Source of the DNA: UBA2100 sp964399345
GTDB taxonomy: Bacteria; Patescibacteriota; Minisyncoccia; Phycocordibacterales; UBA2100
Direction of reading: 5' to 3'
Assembly: GCA_964399345.1 (NCBI GenBank)
Contig: CAYNQE010000005.1
Span: forward strand, 1 to 38,232
Length of the DNA: 38,232 nucleotides
This document shows, piece by piece, positions 31,633-38,232 of the stretch (position 1 is the first letter of the stretch; every line of letters starts with the position of its first letter). The notes below the pieces were generated by a model. It was not told where the DNA came from and did not search any database. It saw nothing but the letters and a program-made list of their open reading frames with translations. The position numbers and the translations under genes were made by a program.

Positions 31633-34194
31633 ATGCAAGATAAAATAATAATAAAAGGTGCTAAAACGCACAACTTAAAGAATATTGACGTAGAGATGCC
31701 ACGAAACAAGATGGTGGTAATTTCTGGGCTCTCAGGTTCAGGAAAGTCATCTTTAGCCTTTGATACCATCTTTGCAGAGGGTCAGCGTCGCTACGTTGAA
31801 AGTCTAAGTGCCTACGCTCGGCAATTCCTACGGCAAATGCAAAAGCCAGATGTGGATGAGATAAGTGGATTATCTCCTGCTATTTCGATCGATCAAAAGT
31901 CTCGTTCAAACAACCCGCGTTCAACTGTTGCAACAATTACTGAAATCTACGACTACTTACGTGTTCTTTACGCACGCGTTGGTCGTCCGCATTGTTTAGT
32001 GTGTGCTAGGCCAATCCATAAACTATCGAACGAAGAAATACTTGATACGATTCAAAAACTTATAAAAAGCACGGCAAAGAGCTCTAAGAAGATTATGGGG
32101 GTGGATGTTACCACTGTTAAAATTCAAATATATTCTCCCGTAGTAGTTGGAAGAAAAGGAGAATATTATCAACTTCTCTACGACATGCTTGGGAAAGGAT
32201 ATGAAAAGGCACGTGTTGACGGAAAGGTAGTAAGTTTGCGAGAAAGGGTTGCTTTAAAAAAGACAAAGAAACACGATATCGACATTCTAGTTGATGAAAT
32301 TTACATAACAGAGTTTGAAAGTGATAAGAAGGGAACCAAGGAGAGGATAAGTGAAGCAATTGAAAGAGCACTAACGGAAGCTGATGGGCTAATGCGTGTA
32401 GTTGATCCCTCAGGTGAGGAGCACATAATTTCTTCAAAGTTTATGTGTCCGTATGATGGTTTCTCCTTTCCAGAGGTAGAACCACGTCTATTTAGCTTCA
32501 ACTCGCCCTATGGGGCGTGTGAGGAGTGTAAAGGGTTAGGAACGAAGGCTTTCTTTATCGACGACGCCTGTGAGGTTTGTAACGGTGCTAGATTAAGGAA
32601 AGAAGCACTCCATGTACTTCTTGGTGGAAAGAATATTGTTGATCTTGTATCGCTTTCAATAAAAGAGGCTCAAGACTTTTTTATAGAATTAGAAATGACC
32701 AAAACTGAACAAGAAATTTCAGCTGTTATCGTTAAAGAAATCACGGATCGTATTCAGTTTATGCTTAATGTTGGTATTTCATATCTTGCACTCGACAGAC
32801 GTGCCAATACCCTATCAGGAGGTGAGGCACAACGAATTCGACTGGCCAGTCAATTGGGTAGTGGGTTAGTTGGTGCAATGTATGTTCTAGACGAACCTAC
32901 TATCGGACTTCACCAAAGGGATAATGATCGGCTTATAAAAACACTGATTAAATTAAGAGACTTGGGAAATACTATTATCGTAGTTGAACACGACGAAGAG
33001 ACCATACTTTCAGCCGACTACCTTATCGACATTGGCCCGGGTGCAGGAGTCCACGGTGGCGAGGTTGTAGTCTCCGGAGAGTTGAAAGGCTTATTAAAGG
33101 CAAAGACTAACAAGAGCAAGTCTGCAACGCTTGCGTATTTAAGAGGAGAAAAAGAAATTGCACTTCCTGAGAAAAGACGTGCTGCTGAAAAGGGAACATT
33201 GCGAATTCGTGGCGGAAAGAAGTTTAATATCAAAAACCTTTCAGTAGACGTTCCTCTTGGACGCTTTGTTGCAATAACAGGAGTGTCAGGTTCTGGAAAG
33301 TCCACCTTTATGTACGAACTACTCCACGAAAATCTTCGTGCTCGTTTTGATCGTAAGTATCGAAGCGCGAAAGTATATAACTGTGCTCGTTTTTCAGGGA
33401 CAGAATATCTTTCTCGCTCAATATTAATTAATCAATCTCCAATTGGAAGAACGCCACGCTCAAACCCTGCAACTTACACTGGAGCGTTTACTCACATACG
33501 TGACCTATTTTCAGAAACATCTGAGGCAAGAGCGCGCGGGTGGAAGCCAGGACGCTTTAGCTTTAATGTTAAGGGAGGGCGTTGTGAGGCCTGTCAGGGT
33601 AATGGAATGATTGCAGTTGAAATGCACTTCCTACCAACTGTTCACGTGCAGTGTGACGTGTGTCGTGGAAATCGCTTTATGAAAGAAACTCTTGAAGTGG
33701 AATATAAAGGCAAAAACATTCATCAAGTACTACAAATGACTGTAGAAGAGGCGTTGGAATTTTTCAAAGACATTCCTGGAATTTATGATCGCTTTAAAGC
33801 GTTAAACGATGTTGGTTTGGGATACTTACGACTAGGACAAAGTGCTACCACTCTCTCAGGTGGTGAGGCACAAAGGGTTAAGATAGCATCCGAGCTATAT
33901 CGCCCAGGAACCACTAAGACAATGTATCTTCTTGATGAGCCAACTGTTGGTCTTCACTACGATGATGTAGCTAAATTAATTGAAATTCTTCAAGAACTTG
34001 TTCGGCGTGGAAATAGTGTTGTTTTGATTGAGCACAATATGGATATTATAAAATCAGCTGATTACGTATTAGACTTTGGCCCTGAAGGTGGAGATGAGGG
34101 TGGTCAGTTAGTTGCAAAGGGAACCCCTGAGGAAGTTGCAAGGAACAAGAAGTCACATACGGGAAAGTACTTGGCAGAAGTGCTTAAAAAATAG
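31633..34194 (+). CDS. uvrA: Excinuclease ABC subunit A, compact form
   Basis: The damage-recognition ATPase of excision repair. Of its 853 residues, the first ABC half has Walker A GLSGSGKSS and LSGGEAQRIRLASQLGSG with YVLDEPTIGLHQRD. The second has GVSGSGKST and LSGGEAQRVKIASELYRPG with LLDEPTVGLHYDD. Zinc sites CxxC include CARP, CEEC-type and CEACQGNG. The usual length is about 940. Here about 80-90 residues are missing between GLGTKAFFIDD and CEVCNGARL (near residue 308). The start at 31633 gives the typical MQDKIIIKGA; ATG 31615 is also in frame. The end meets a hairpin shared with the next gene. Confidence 0.95.
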   Translation: MQDKIIIKGAKTHNLKNIDVEMPRNKMVVISGLSGSGKSSLAFDTIFAEGQRRYVESLSAYARQFLRQMQKPDVDEISGLSPAISIDQKSRSNNPRSTVATITEIYDYLRVLYARVGRPHCLVCARPIHKLSNEEILDTIQKLIKSTAKSSKKIMGVDVTTVKIQIYSPVVVGRKGEYYQLLYDMLGKGYEKARVDGKVVSLRERVALKKTKKHDIDILVDEIYITEFESDKKGTKERISEAIERALTEADGLMRVVDPSGEEHIISSKFMCPYDGFSFPEVEPRLFSFNSPYGACEECKGLGTKAFFIDDACEVCNGARLRKEALHVLLGGKNIVDLVSLSIKEAQDFFIELEMTKTEQEISAVIVKEITDRIQFMLNVGISYLALDRRANTLSGGEAQRIRLASQLGSGLVGAMYVLDEPTIGLHQRDNDRLIKTLIKLRDLGNTIIVVEHDEETILSADYLIDIGPGAGVHGGEVVVSGELKGLLKAKTNKSKSATLAYLRGEKEIALPEKRRAAEKGTLRIRGGKKFNIKNLSVDVPLGRFVAITGVSGSGKSTFMYELLHENLRARFDRKYRSAKVYNCARFSGTEYLSRSILINQSPIGRTPRSNPATYTGAFTHIRDLFSETSEARARGWKPGRFSFNVKGGRCEACQGNGMIAVEMHFLPTVHVQCDVCRGNRFMKETLEVEYKGKNIHQVLQMTVEEALEFFKDIPGIYDRFKALNDVGLGYLRLGQSATTLSGGEAQRVKIASELYRPGTTKTMYLLDEPTVGLHYDDVAKLIEILQELVRRGNSVVLIEHNMDIIKSADYVLDFGPEGGDEGGQLVAKGTPEEVARNKKSHTGKYLAEVLKK

Positions 34195-34198
34195 AAAC

Positions 34199-34226
34199 GG
34201 CCAGGCACGTGATGCGCCTGACCAAG
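34199..34226. terminator. Hairpin terminator between uvrA and the convergent small gene
   Basis: GGCCAGGC/GCCTGACC, an 8-bp stem with one G-U pair. On the minus strand it is followed by GTTTCTATTTTTT, on the plus strand by AAGTTTTAC. It lies three bases from the stop of the small membrane-protein gene. Confidence 0.75.
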
Positions 34227-34228
34227 TT

Positions 34229-34411
34229 TTACAATATCAGTGATGCTAATGATGCCCAAAGAAAGCCGTTGCCAACCGAAATTCCAATGAAAAAAAATCG
34301 CAAACAGATGGAATCCCACGAAATTTCGCCAGACATTTCGCTTGAAGCTGAAAATATGCTCAATCCGCCGAGGGTCAGCAAGAATGCCGCAGTCCATATA
34401 GCATAAAACAT
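34229..34411 (-). CDS. Small membrane protein, 60 aa
   Basis: No family recognised. GGAGG lies eight bases before the ATG and a hairpin follows the stop at once. The product has two hydrophobic stretches (about residues 2-21, AIWTAAFLLTLGGLSIF, and about 37-59, RFFFIGISVGNGFLWASLA) joined by a polar loop with SASSEMSGEISWDS, so it should span the membrane twice. An opposite-strand frame at 34209-34406 covers the same bases but has no ribosome site and a less gene-like product. Confidence 0.65.
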   Translation of the reverse strand: MFYAIWTAAFLLTLGGLSIFSASSEMSGEISWDSICLRFFFIGISVGNGFLWASLASLIL

Positions 34412-34486
34412 AGAAAGTACCTCCTACTTACATCTTGCCGTATGTGAGGCGGATTATCAAGGGAAAATTAGGCAAGTACAAACTTC

Positions 34487-34519
34487 TACCCCTCGCACTG
34501 TGTGACAACGCGAGGGGTA
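34487..34519. terminator. Hairpin after the 34540-34814 gene
   Basis: TACCCCTCGC/GCGAGGGGTA, a perfect 10-bp stem with a 13-base loop. The T tract on the minus strand is weak (GAAGTTTG). Confidence 0.6.
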
Positions 34520-34539
34520 AATTCCAAGGAACTTTTCAT

Positions 34540-34814
34540 CTACTGTTCCAGCCCACGTTGTCGAGCGTACCGTCGTGCAACCTTAACTCCCCTGAGACCG
34601 CATCCCATTTGAGTTAACTGTGGCCACCTCGGATCAGTTGCTCCTTGACGGTAGTGTTCAGGTGTCGGTTTTGGATCCGATGGACAGCAACCAAAGACTT
34701 CAAAAAAAAGCTCCTCCCAATCACTACTTTTCCCTGGTTGTGCCCCGAAAGTAAGGGGCCAAAACTTGAGTATAAGCAATGTTATACGTCTTGTTTCCAA
34801 TGAGTCTTCTGACA
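34540..34814 (-). CDS. Hypothetical protein, 91 aa
   Basis: No family recognised. ATG 34814 is preferred because GGAGA lies six bases upstream; a TTG at 34827 is also in frame. The product has one moderately hydrophobic segment (ITLLILKFWPLTFG), a Trp-Glu-rich middle (DWEELFFEVFGCC) and a basic end (VKVARRYARQRGLEQ). The upstream region is shared with the divergent uvrC promoter. It is followed by a hairpin and then the 60-residue membrane-protein gene in the same direction. Confidence 0.55.
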
Positions 34815-34831
34815 TTAGATTCTCCAATCAA

Positions 34832-34857
34832 TTGAGTTTGCTCTAAAAAGATATACT
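34832..34857 (+). promoter_or_regulatory. uvrC promoter, near-leaderless
   Basis: TTGAGT (34832-34837), a 14-base spacer and TATACT (34852-34857), then eight bases to the ATG. The spacer is short, so the -35 is uncertain. Confidence 0.45.
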
Positions 34858-34865
34858 ATCACACT

Positions 34866-36080
34866 ATGCAAAAAAAGAATATTTCATTTTCTAAAATCCC
34901 AGATACACCCGGTGTGTACATTTTTCGTAATGCAAAGAAAAAAATTCTCTATATTGGAAAGGCCACTTCTCTTCGTAATAGAGTACGAAGTTACTTTAGT
35001 TCAACTGTTAAAAGTAGAGGACCTATTATTATTAAAATGGTTGAAGACGCAAACTCTCTTGAGTGGCAAGAAACGGATTCTGTTCTTGAGGCCCTTATCT
35101 TAGAGGTCAATTTAATTAAGAAGCATCAACCAATTTCAAATAGTAGGGATAAGGATAACAAAAGCTTTAACTATATTGTTATAACCAAAGAAGACTTTCC
35201 TAAGGTCTTGGTGGTTAGAGGAAGAGACTTATTTGTTTCTTGGAAGGAAAGGGATATTAAACACCTCTTTGGGCCTTTCCCTAGTGGAGGTGTCCTTAAG
35301 GAAGGTCTAAAGATTATTCGTAAAATACTTCCTTTTAGTGATAAGTGTGAAAGAGGTGCTAAGAAACCTTGCTTTAATCGACAAATTGGACTGTGTCCGG
35401 GAGTTTGCTCTGATGTGATAAGTAAAACAGACTACGCACGTAATATTCGACACATTAAAATGCTCTTTGATGGAAAGAAGGGAGATTTAGTAAAAAGTCT
35501 TGAGAAGGAAATGAAGACTCTTTCCAAAAGTGAAAAATTTGAAGAGGCGGCAGAAATTAAACACAAAGTATTTGCACTAACTCACATAAGAGAAACGGCA
35601 CTCCTAGGAAGTGACTATAAAGTATCCGAAGGTGGAGGAAGTGGGAGGATTGAAGCATACGATGTTGCACACATTTCAGAGACTGCACGAGTAGGTGTAA
35701 TGGTGGTTTTAATTGATGGCGAAGTGAGTAAGAAGGATTATCGTAAGTTTAATATTAAGACTGAAAAACAAGGTGATACGGCAGCCCTTGAGGAAATACT
35801 TCGAAGACGTTTTGAACACGTTGAATGGTCTATGCCAAGTTTAATTATCATAGATGGGGGAGTCGCTCAGAAAAACTCAGCTAATAGGATACTTGATGAA
35901 TACGGGTACAAAGTTCCAGTAATTAATGTGGTTAAGAATGAAAAGCACCAGGCGGGAAGAATAGTTGGAAACAGCTCTCTAATTGAGAAGAACGAGAAAA
36001 GCATACTGCTTGCGAACTCTGAAGCTCATCGTTTTGCTATATCTTTTCACAGACAGAAGAGGGGAAGGAATTTAGTTTAA
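34866..36080 (+). CDS. uvrC: Excinuclease ABC subunit C, short form
   Basis: The dual-incision nuclease of excision repair. The 404-residue protein has an N-terminal GIY-YIG domain (PGVYIFRNAKKKILYIGKA with the catalytic Arg after SLRN), a Cys-containing segment (CERGAKKPCFNRQIGLCPGVC), a UVR motif near residue 220 (SEKFEEAAEIKHKV) and the RNase H-like 3'-incision half (EAYDVAHI, IIIDGG, SEAHRFAISFHR). It stops right after that last motif. Typical UvrC has about 600 residues and ends in a helix-hairpin-helix DNA-binding domain, which is absent here. The TAA at 36078-36080 looks like the normal end, not a frameshift. Confidence 0.93.
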   Translation: MQKKNISFSKIPDTPGVYIFRNAKKKILYIGKATSLRNRVRSYFSSTVKSRGPIIIKMVEDANSLEWQETDSVLEALILEVNLIKKHQPISNSRDKDNKSFNYIVITKEDFPKVLVVRGRDLFVSWKERDIKHLFGPFPSGGVLKEGLKIIRKILPFSDKCERGAKKPCFNRQIGLCPGVCSDVISKTDYARNIRHIKMLFDGKKGDLVKSLEKEMKTLSKSEKFEEAAEIKHKVFALTHIRETALLGSDYKVSEGGGSGRIEAYDVAHISETARVGVMVVLIDGEVSKKDYRKFNIKTEKQGDTAALEEILRRRFEHVEWSMPSLIIIDGGVAQKNSANRILDEYGYKVPVINVVKNEKHQAGRIVGNSSLIEKNEKSILLANSEAHRFAISFHRQKRGRNLV

Positions 36081-36097
36081 TACGTTTTCAAATCTCG

Positions 36098-36106
36098 TGC
36101 TAAAAT
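36098..36106 (+). promoter_or_regulatory. Extended -10 of ddl, leaderless
   Basis: TGC-TAAAAT, seven bases before ATG 36114, so +1 would fall at the start codon. Confidence 0.55.
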
Positions 36107-36113
36107 ATTTGGT

Positions 36114-37079
36114 ATGACACGTATTAACGTTGGAGTTTTGCGAGGCGGACCCTCAAATGAATATGACATCTCTTTAATTACAGGAGCAGCGGTTTTAGAC
36201 AATCTACCTGAAGAGAAATATAACGTTAAAGATATTTTAATTTCCAAAAATGGTGAGTGGCATTCACGGGGAATCCCAGTTTCTCCAGAGAGGGCACTAA
36301 GAGGTATTGATGTAGTCTTTAATGCACTCCACGGTGCATATGGTGAGGATGGAGAAGTTCAAAAGCTTTTAGATGCTCACCTTATACCCTATACAGGCTC
36401 TGGAGTGTTTGCCTCCTCTTTAGCTATGAATAAGTCAAAAGCACACTCCTTTGCTAAAAATATTCCTGGAATTAAAGTTCCTGAGTTTGTTGTAGTTCGT
36501 AATAATGAGTCTTTAAAAGAAGCGTCGCAAAAGGTTTTCGCACAATTCGGCCCAAAATATATCGTGAAGCCACTTCGTGGTGGATCTTCATTGGGAATTG
36601 CAATTGCAGAATCCGTTTCAGATCTTCCCAGGGTGCTATCTGATGCCTTTGAGAGTACTGACTCCGTTATAGTTGAGCAATTCATTTCGGGCAAAGAGGG
36701 AACTTGTGGAGTTTTGAATGACTTTAGAGAGTCTAAGACATACTCTCTTCCTCCAATTGAAATTATAAACAATGAGCATTTTTGGAGTTACGATTGTAAG
36801 TACGATGATTCAACAGAAGAAATATGTCCGGCGAACTTTTCTACTAGTGAGAAGGCTACAATTGAAGGGGCATCTAGAGCTATTCACGACGCCCTAGGCC
36901 TAGAACACTACTCGCGTTCTGATTTTATAATCTCACCTTCAGGAATCTACTACCTTGAAACTAATACCCTTCCTGGATTAACACCTTCCTGCCTTTTACC
37001 TAAAGCACTAGATGCAGTAGGAGTTACTGTGCCAGAGTTTCTTGATCACGTTGTTACTCTCGCTATTAAAAAAGGATAG
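36114..37079 (+). CDS. ddl: D-alanine--D-alanine ligase
   Basis: It makes D-Ala-D-Ala for MurF. The 321-residue ATP-grasp enzyme begins with the family's GGPSNEYDISLITG near residue 11. It then has ALHGAYGEDGEVQ, IPYTGSG, the KPLRGGSSLGIAIAE glycine loop, VIVEQFISGKEGTCGV, HYSRSDFI and the metal-binding LETNTLPGLTP near the end. Residues for ADP and D-Ala binding appear conserved. Length is normal. It lies 33 bases after uvrC but has its own -10 box. Confidence 0.95.
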   Translation: MTRINVGVLRGGPSNEYDISLITGAAVLDNLPEEKYNVKDILISKNGEWHSRGIPVSPERALRGIDVVFNALHGAYGEDGEVQKLLDAHLIPYTGSGVFASSLAMNKSKAHSFAKNIPGIKVPEFVVVRNNESLKEASQKVFAQFGPKYIVKPLRGGSSLGIAIAESVSDLPRVLSDAFESTDSVIVEQFISGKEGTCGVLNDFRESKTYSLPPIEIINNEHFWSYDCKYDDSTEEICPANFSTSEKATIEGASRAIHDALGLEHYSRSDFIISPSGIYYLETNTLPGLTPSCLLPKALDAVGVTVPEFLDHVVTLAIKKG

Positions 37080-37123
37080 TCTGTGATAATGTCCACCTAG
37101 TCAGCAAAACAAAGGAATGCAAA

Positions 37124-37498
37124 ATGGGTACCAGAATGCGCCGAAAAAAAGAGCGTTCTACCCAGGACGCTTCACCGCCTACCAAACTTTCTAAGTATCA
37201 GCGAAAACTTCGAGACCGATTGAGAGGAACTCACCCGACACTTCTGATTCCTGATCAGGAACCTGTAAAACCCAAATTGGTTTCTCGTAATCAAATTACT
37301 GGCGTGATCACATCTATTAAAGATGGCTTTGGCTTTATAAAGGTCGAAGGGCGGGAGGATCATTTTTTTCACTTTAGCGTGAGGCCAGATGTTTTCTTTA
37401 CAAAGAAACACGAGGGCGTGCACGTGATTTTAGAATCACAAGTGGGCAAGAGAGGTCCGGCGGCAACTGAAATAGTCTTTGTGAATGGGCGGCCTTGA
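37124..37498 (+). CDS. Cold-shock-domain protein with basic N-terminal extension
   Basis: The C-terminal 70 residues fit the cold-shock fold: GVITSIKDGFGFIKVEG contains the RNP1-like GFGFI, and DHFFHFSV the RNP2-like strand. Then FTKKHEGVHVILESQVGKRG and AATEIVFV complete the barrel. The first 50 residues are very basic (RMRRKKERS, KYQRKLRDRLRG) and add a second nucleic-acid contact. It is longer than CspA (about 70 residues). AAAGGA lies seven bases before the ATG. A terminator overlaps its stop codon, so the gene is a compact single unit. RNA chaperone activity is inferred. Confidence 0.85.
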   Translation: MGTRMRRKKERSTQDASPPTKLSKYQRKLRDRLRGTHPTLLIPDQEPVKPKLVSRNQITGVITSIKDGFGFIKVEGREDHFFHFSVRPDVFFTKKHEGVHVILESQVGKRGPAATEIVFVNGRP

Positions 37499-37508
37499 GT
37501 CGCCCTTT
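37487..37508 (+). terminator. Terminator overlapping the cold-shock gene stop
   Basis: GGGCGGC/GTCGCCC with loop CTTGA, then TTTCT. The TGA stop (37496-37498) is in the loop. Confidence 0.8.
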
Positions 37509-37555
37509 CTCATTCTCTTGCGATTATGGGGAAGTAGGTTAAAATATTCGCGTAC

Positions 37556-37574
37556 AGGAAATAGTGGATTTCCT
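37556..37574 (+). repeat. Hairpin upstream of tRNA-Ala
   Basis: AGGAAAT/ATTTCCT, a perfect 7-bp stem with loop AGTGG, 18 bases before the tRNA. A TAAAAT -10-like box lies at 37540-37545. Confidence 0.5.
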
Positions 37575-37592
37575 AACCAAAACAATAGTTTT

Positions 37593-37666
37593 GGGCCAGT
37601 AGCTCAGTTGGCTAGAGCGCCTCACTTGCACTGAGGAGGCCGGGGGTTCGAGTCCTCTCTGGTCCA
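37593..37666 (+). tRNA. tRNA-Ala (anticodon TGC)
   Basis: Acceptor GGGCCAG pairs with CTGGTCC and includes the G3-U70 pair, the alanine identity element. Anticodon stem CCTCA/TGAGG encloses CTTGCAC, anticodon TGC. CCA is not encoded. The 3' half overlaps the antisense end of the recombinase frame. Confidence 0.96.
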
Positions 37667-38232
37667 CAAAACGCTACTTTCGTCGGCTTCGCCGTCGTGA
37701 GGGCAAAAGGTTGAACGTGTTGTTAAAACGGTTTCGGCCTTGTGGGAAGCCATAAAATCCCAAAGTGGGGATACGGAAAAAGAAATGACTTTGTTTGAAA
37801 GAGAGGGGTTCGTTCCGATCTTTTGAACAAACGCTTTCATTTCTAAATAATTATCGGAAGAAGCCAGGGAACTGGCTTTTTTCGTGTCTAAAATCCAACT
37901 CCGCAGGGGTTCGTTCCAATTCTTTCCGTTTCGTTTAAAATCTTCTTTTTGTGAATTTAGAGAGACTTTCTCACGCATTAGCTTCTCTTTTTTGTTTAGG
38001 TACGTACTCTTTTCAATATCTCCATCTATGTAAAGAGAAACTAACTTGTCTAGCCTCTTCTTATTCTCCTTTTGTTTGTTTTTAAGATTTTGAACAAAAC
38101 TACTGTGTGAATTGTCTGCTTCTTTCTCCCAAATATCAACTTGCTTGAGCATTTTGCTCACACACTCATCACAAGACGCAAATGTTTGAATCCGTTCCCT
38201 TAATTGAGTGACTAGCAAATCTTCGCGTAAAT
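37622..38232 (-). CDS. Serine recombinase, C-terminal part (5' end outside the window)
   Basis: The frame is open to the window edge (upstream codons give LRED before the next Leu), so the first part with the catalytic Ser is not visible. The visible part has a zinc-ribbon remnant (CDEC), a long coiled coil rich in Lys and Glu (about 80 residues, with LDKLVSLYIDGDIEKSTYL) and an end segment (KAFVQKIGTNPSLSNKVISF) typical of large serine recombinases in these genomes. The last 14 or so residues, ending DSNPRPPQCK, are the antisense of tRNA-Ala. The original stop is not evident. It suggests an integrated element joined to the tRNA. Confidence 0.75.
   Translation of the reverse strand, partial: LREDLLVTQLRERIQTFASCDECVSKMLKQVDIWEKEADNSHSSFVQNLKNKQKENKKRLDKLVSLYIDGDIEKSTYLNKKEKLMREKVSLNSQKEDFKRNGKNWNEPLRSWILDTKKASSLASSDNYLEMKAFVQKIGTNPSLSNKVISFSVSPLWDFMASHKAETVLTTRSTFCPHDGEADESSVLWTREDSNPRPPQCK

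Noticed and set aside
34209..34406. Plus-strand ORF of 65 codons
   Set aside because: No ribosome site or close -10 box. The minus-strand frame over the same bases has GGAGG, a membrane-protein pattern and a hairpin after the stop.
1..38232. Alternative genetic code with TGA as glycine or tryptophan
   Set aside because: TGA ends several genes at the expected length (uvrB, the ParB-like gene, the cold-shock gene) and is not found inside conserved frames.
1..38232. CRISPR array, rRNA operon or insertion sequence
   Set aside because: No regularly spaced repeats, rRNA signatures or transposase frames were seen. The only mobile-element gene is the recombinase at the right end.

Overview
The window looks like a chromosome segment of a Candidate Phyla Radiation (Patescibacteria) bacterium, most likely of the Parcubacteria group. 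This rests on family recognition by eye, not on a search. The signs are an AT-rich genome with the standard code (TGA works as stop), compact versions of core proteins (UvrC without its C-terminal helix-hairpin-helix, UvrA and DnaX without zinc-module segments), a class I (archaeal-type) lysyl-tRNA synthetase, a dispersed division and wall gene set, tRNAs without encoded CCA, a DUF2200 gene and a serine recombinase.

Layout. 0-3.6 kb: 3' end of a PBP2-type transpeptidase, a reverse-strand hypothetical gene, then greA-lysS-Nudix closed by a strong terminator. 3.6-8.5 kb: a short dcw cluster, mraZ (with repeated GTGGGA operator boxes)-rsmH-ftsL-like-ftsI-murF. 8.5-11 kb: a probable structured RNA, tRNA-Glu, msrB, an NlpC/P60-like gene, tRNA-Leu and parB. 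11-18 kb: RSH (ppGpp) and topA on the minus strand, a locus of two tiny ORFs, dprA and serS divergent from one overlapping promoter, and ftsQ. 18-23.8 kb: Nudix hydrolase, dus-dnaX-histidine phosphatase, a second ParB-like protein, an unknown Cys-containing protein, tRNA-Gln and DUF2200. 23.8-28.8 kb: a full-length two-domain phosphagen (arginine-type) kinase divergent from an M14 carboxypeptidase, followed by a membrane cyclophilin, a Pif1-like helicase and a membrane FKBP. 28.8-37.5 kb: uvrB, a RHH/MazF toxin-antitoxin pair, uvrA, two small reverse-strand genes, uvrC, ddl and a cold-shock-domain protein. The end holds tRNA-Ala with a serine recombinase whose reading frame runs into it.

Two kinds of gene architecture are interleaved. 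Most conserved housekeeping genes have a -10 box only 6-11 bases before the start codon, so their mRNAs should be leaderless or nearly so, and few have terminators. A second set of about ten genes, mostly unknown or accessory (Nudix, ParB-like, NlpC-like, phosphagen kinase, cold-shock protein, several small proteins), has Shine-Dalgarno sequences 5-8 bases before the start, stands alone, and is nearly always closed by its own hairpin. This split and the arginine-kinase-like gene are the most unusual things in the window.

Functionally the window covers peptidoglycan precursor synthesis and crosslinking (murF, ddl, ftsI, mrdA), division (ftsL-like, ftsQ, mraZ), chromosome partition (parB), excision repair (uvrA, uvrB, uvrC), DNA uptake (dprA), replication (dnaX), translation (lysS, serS, dus, rsmH, tRNAs), stress (RSH, msrB, toxin-antitoxin) and, possibly, phosphagen energy buffering. 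No rRNA operon, CRISPR array or insertion sequence was seen.
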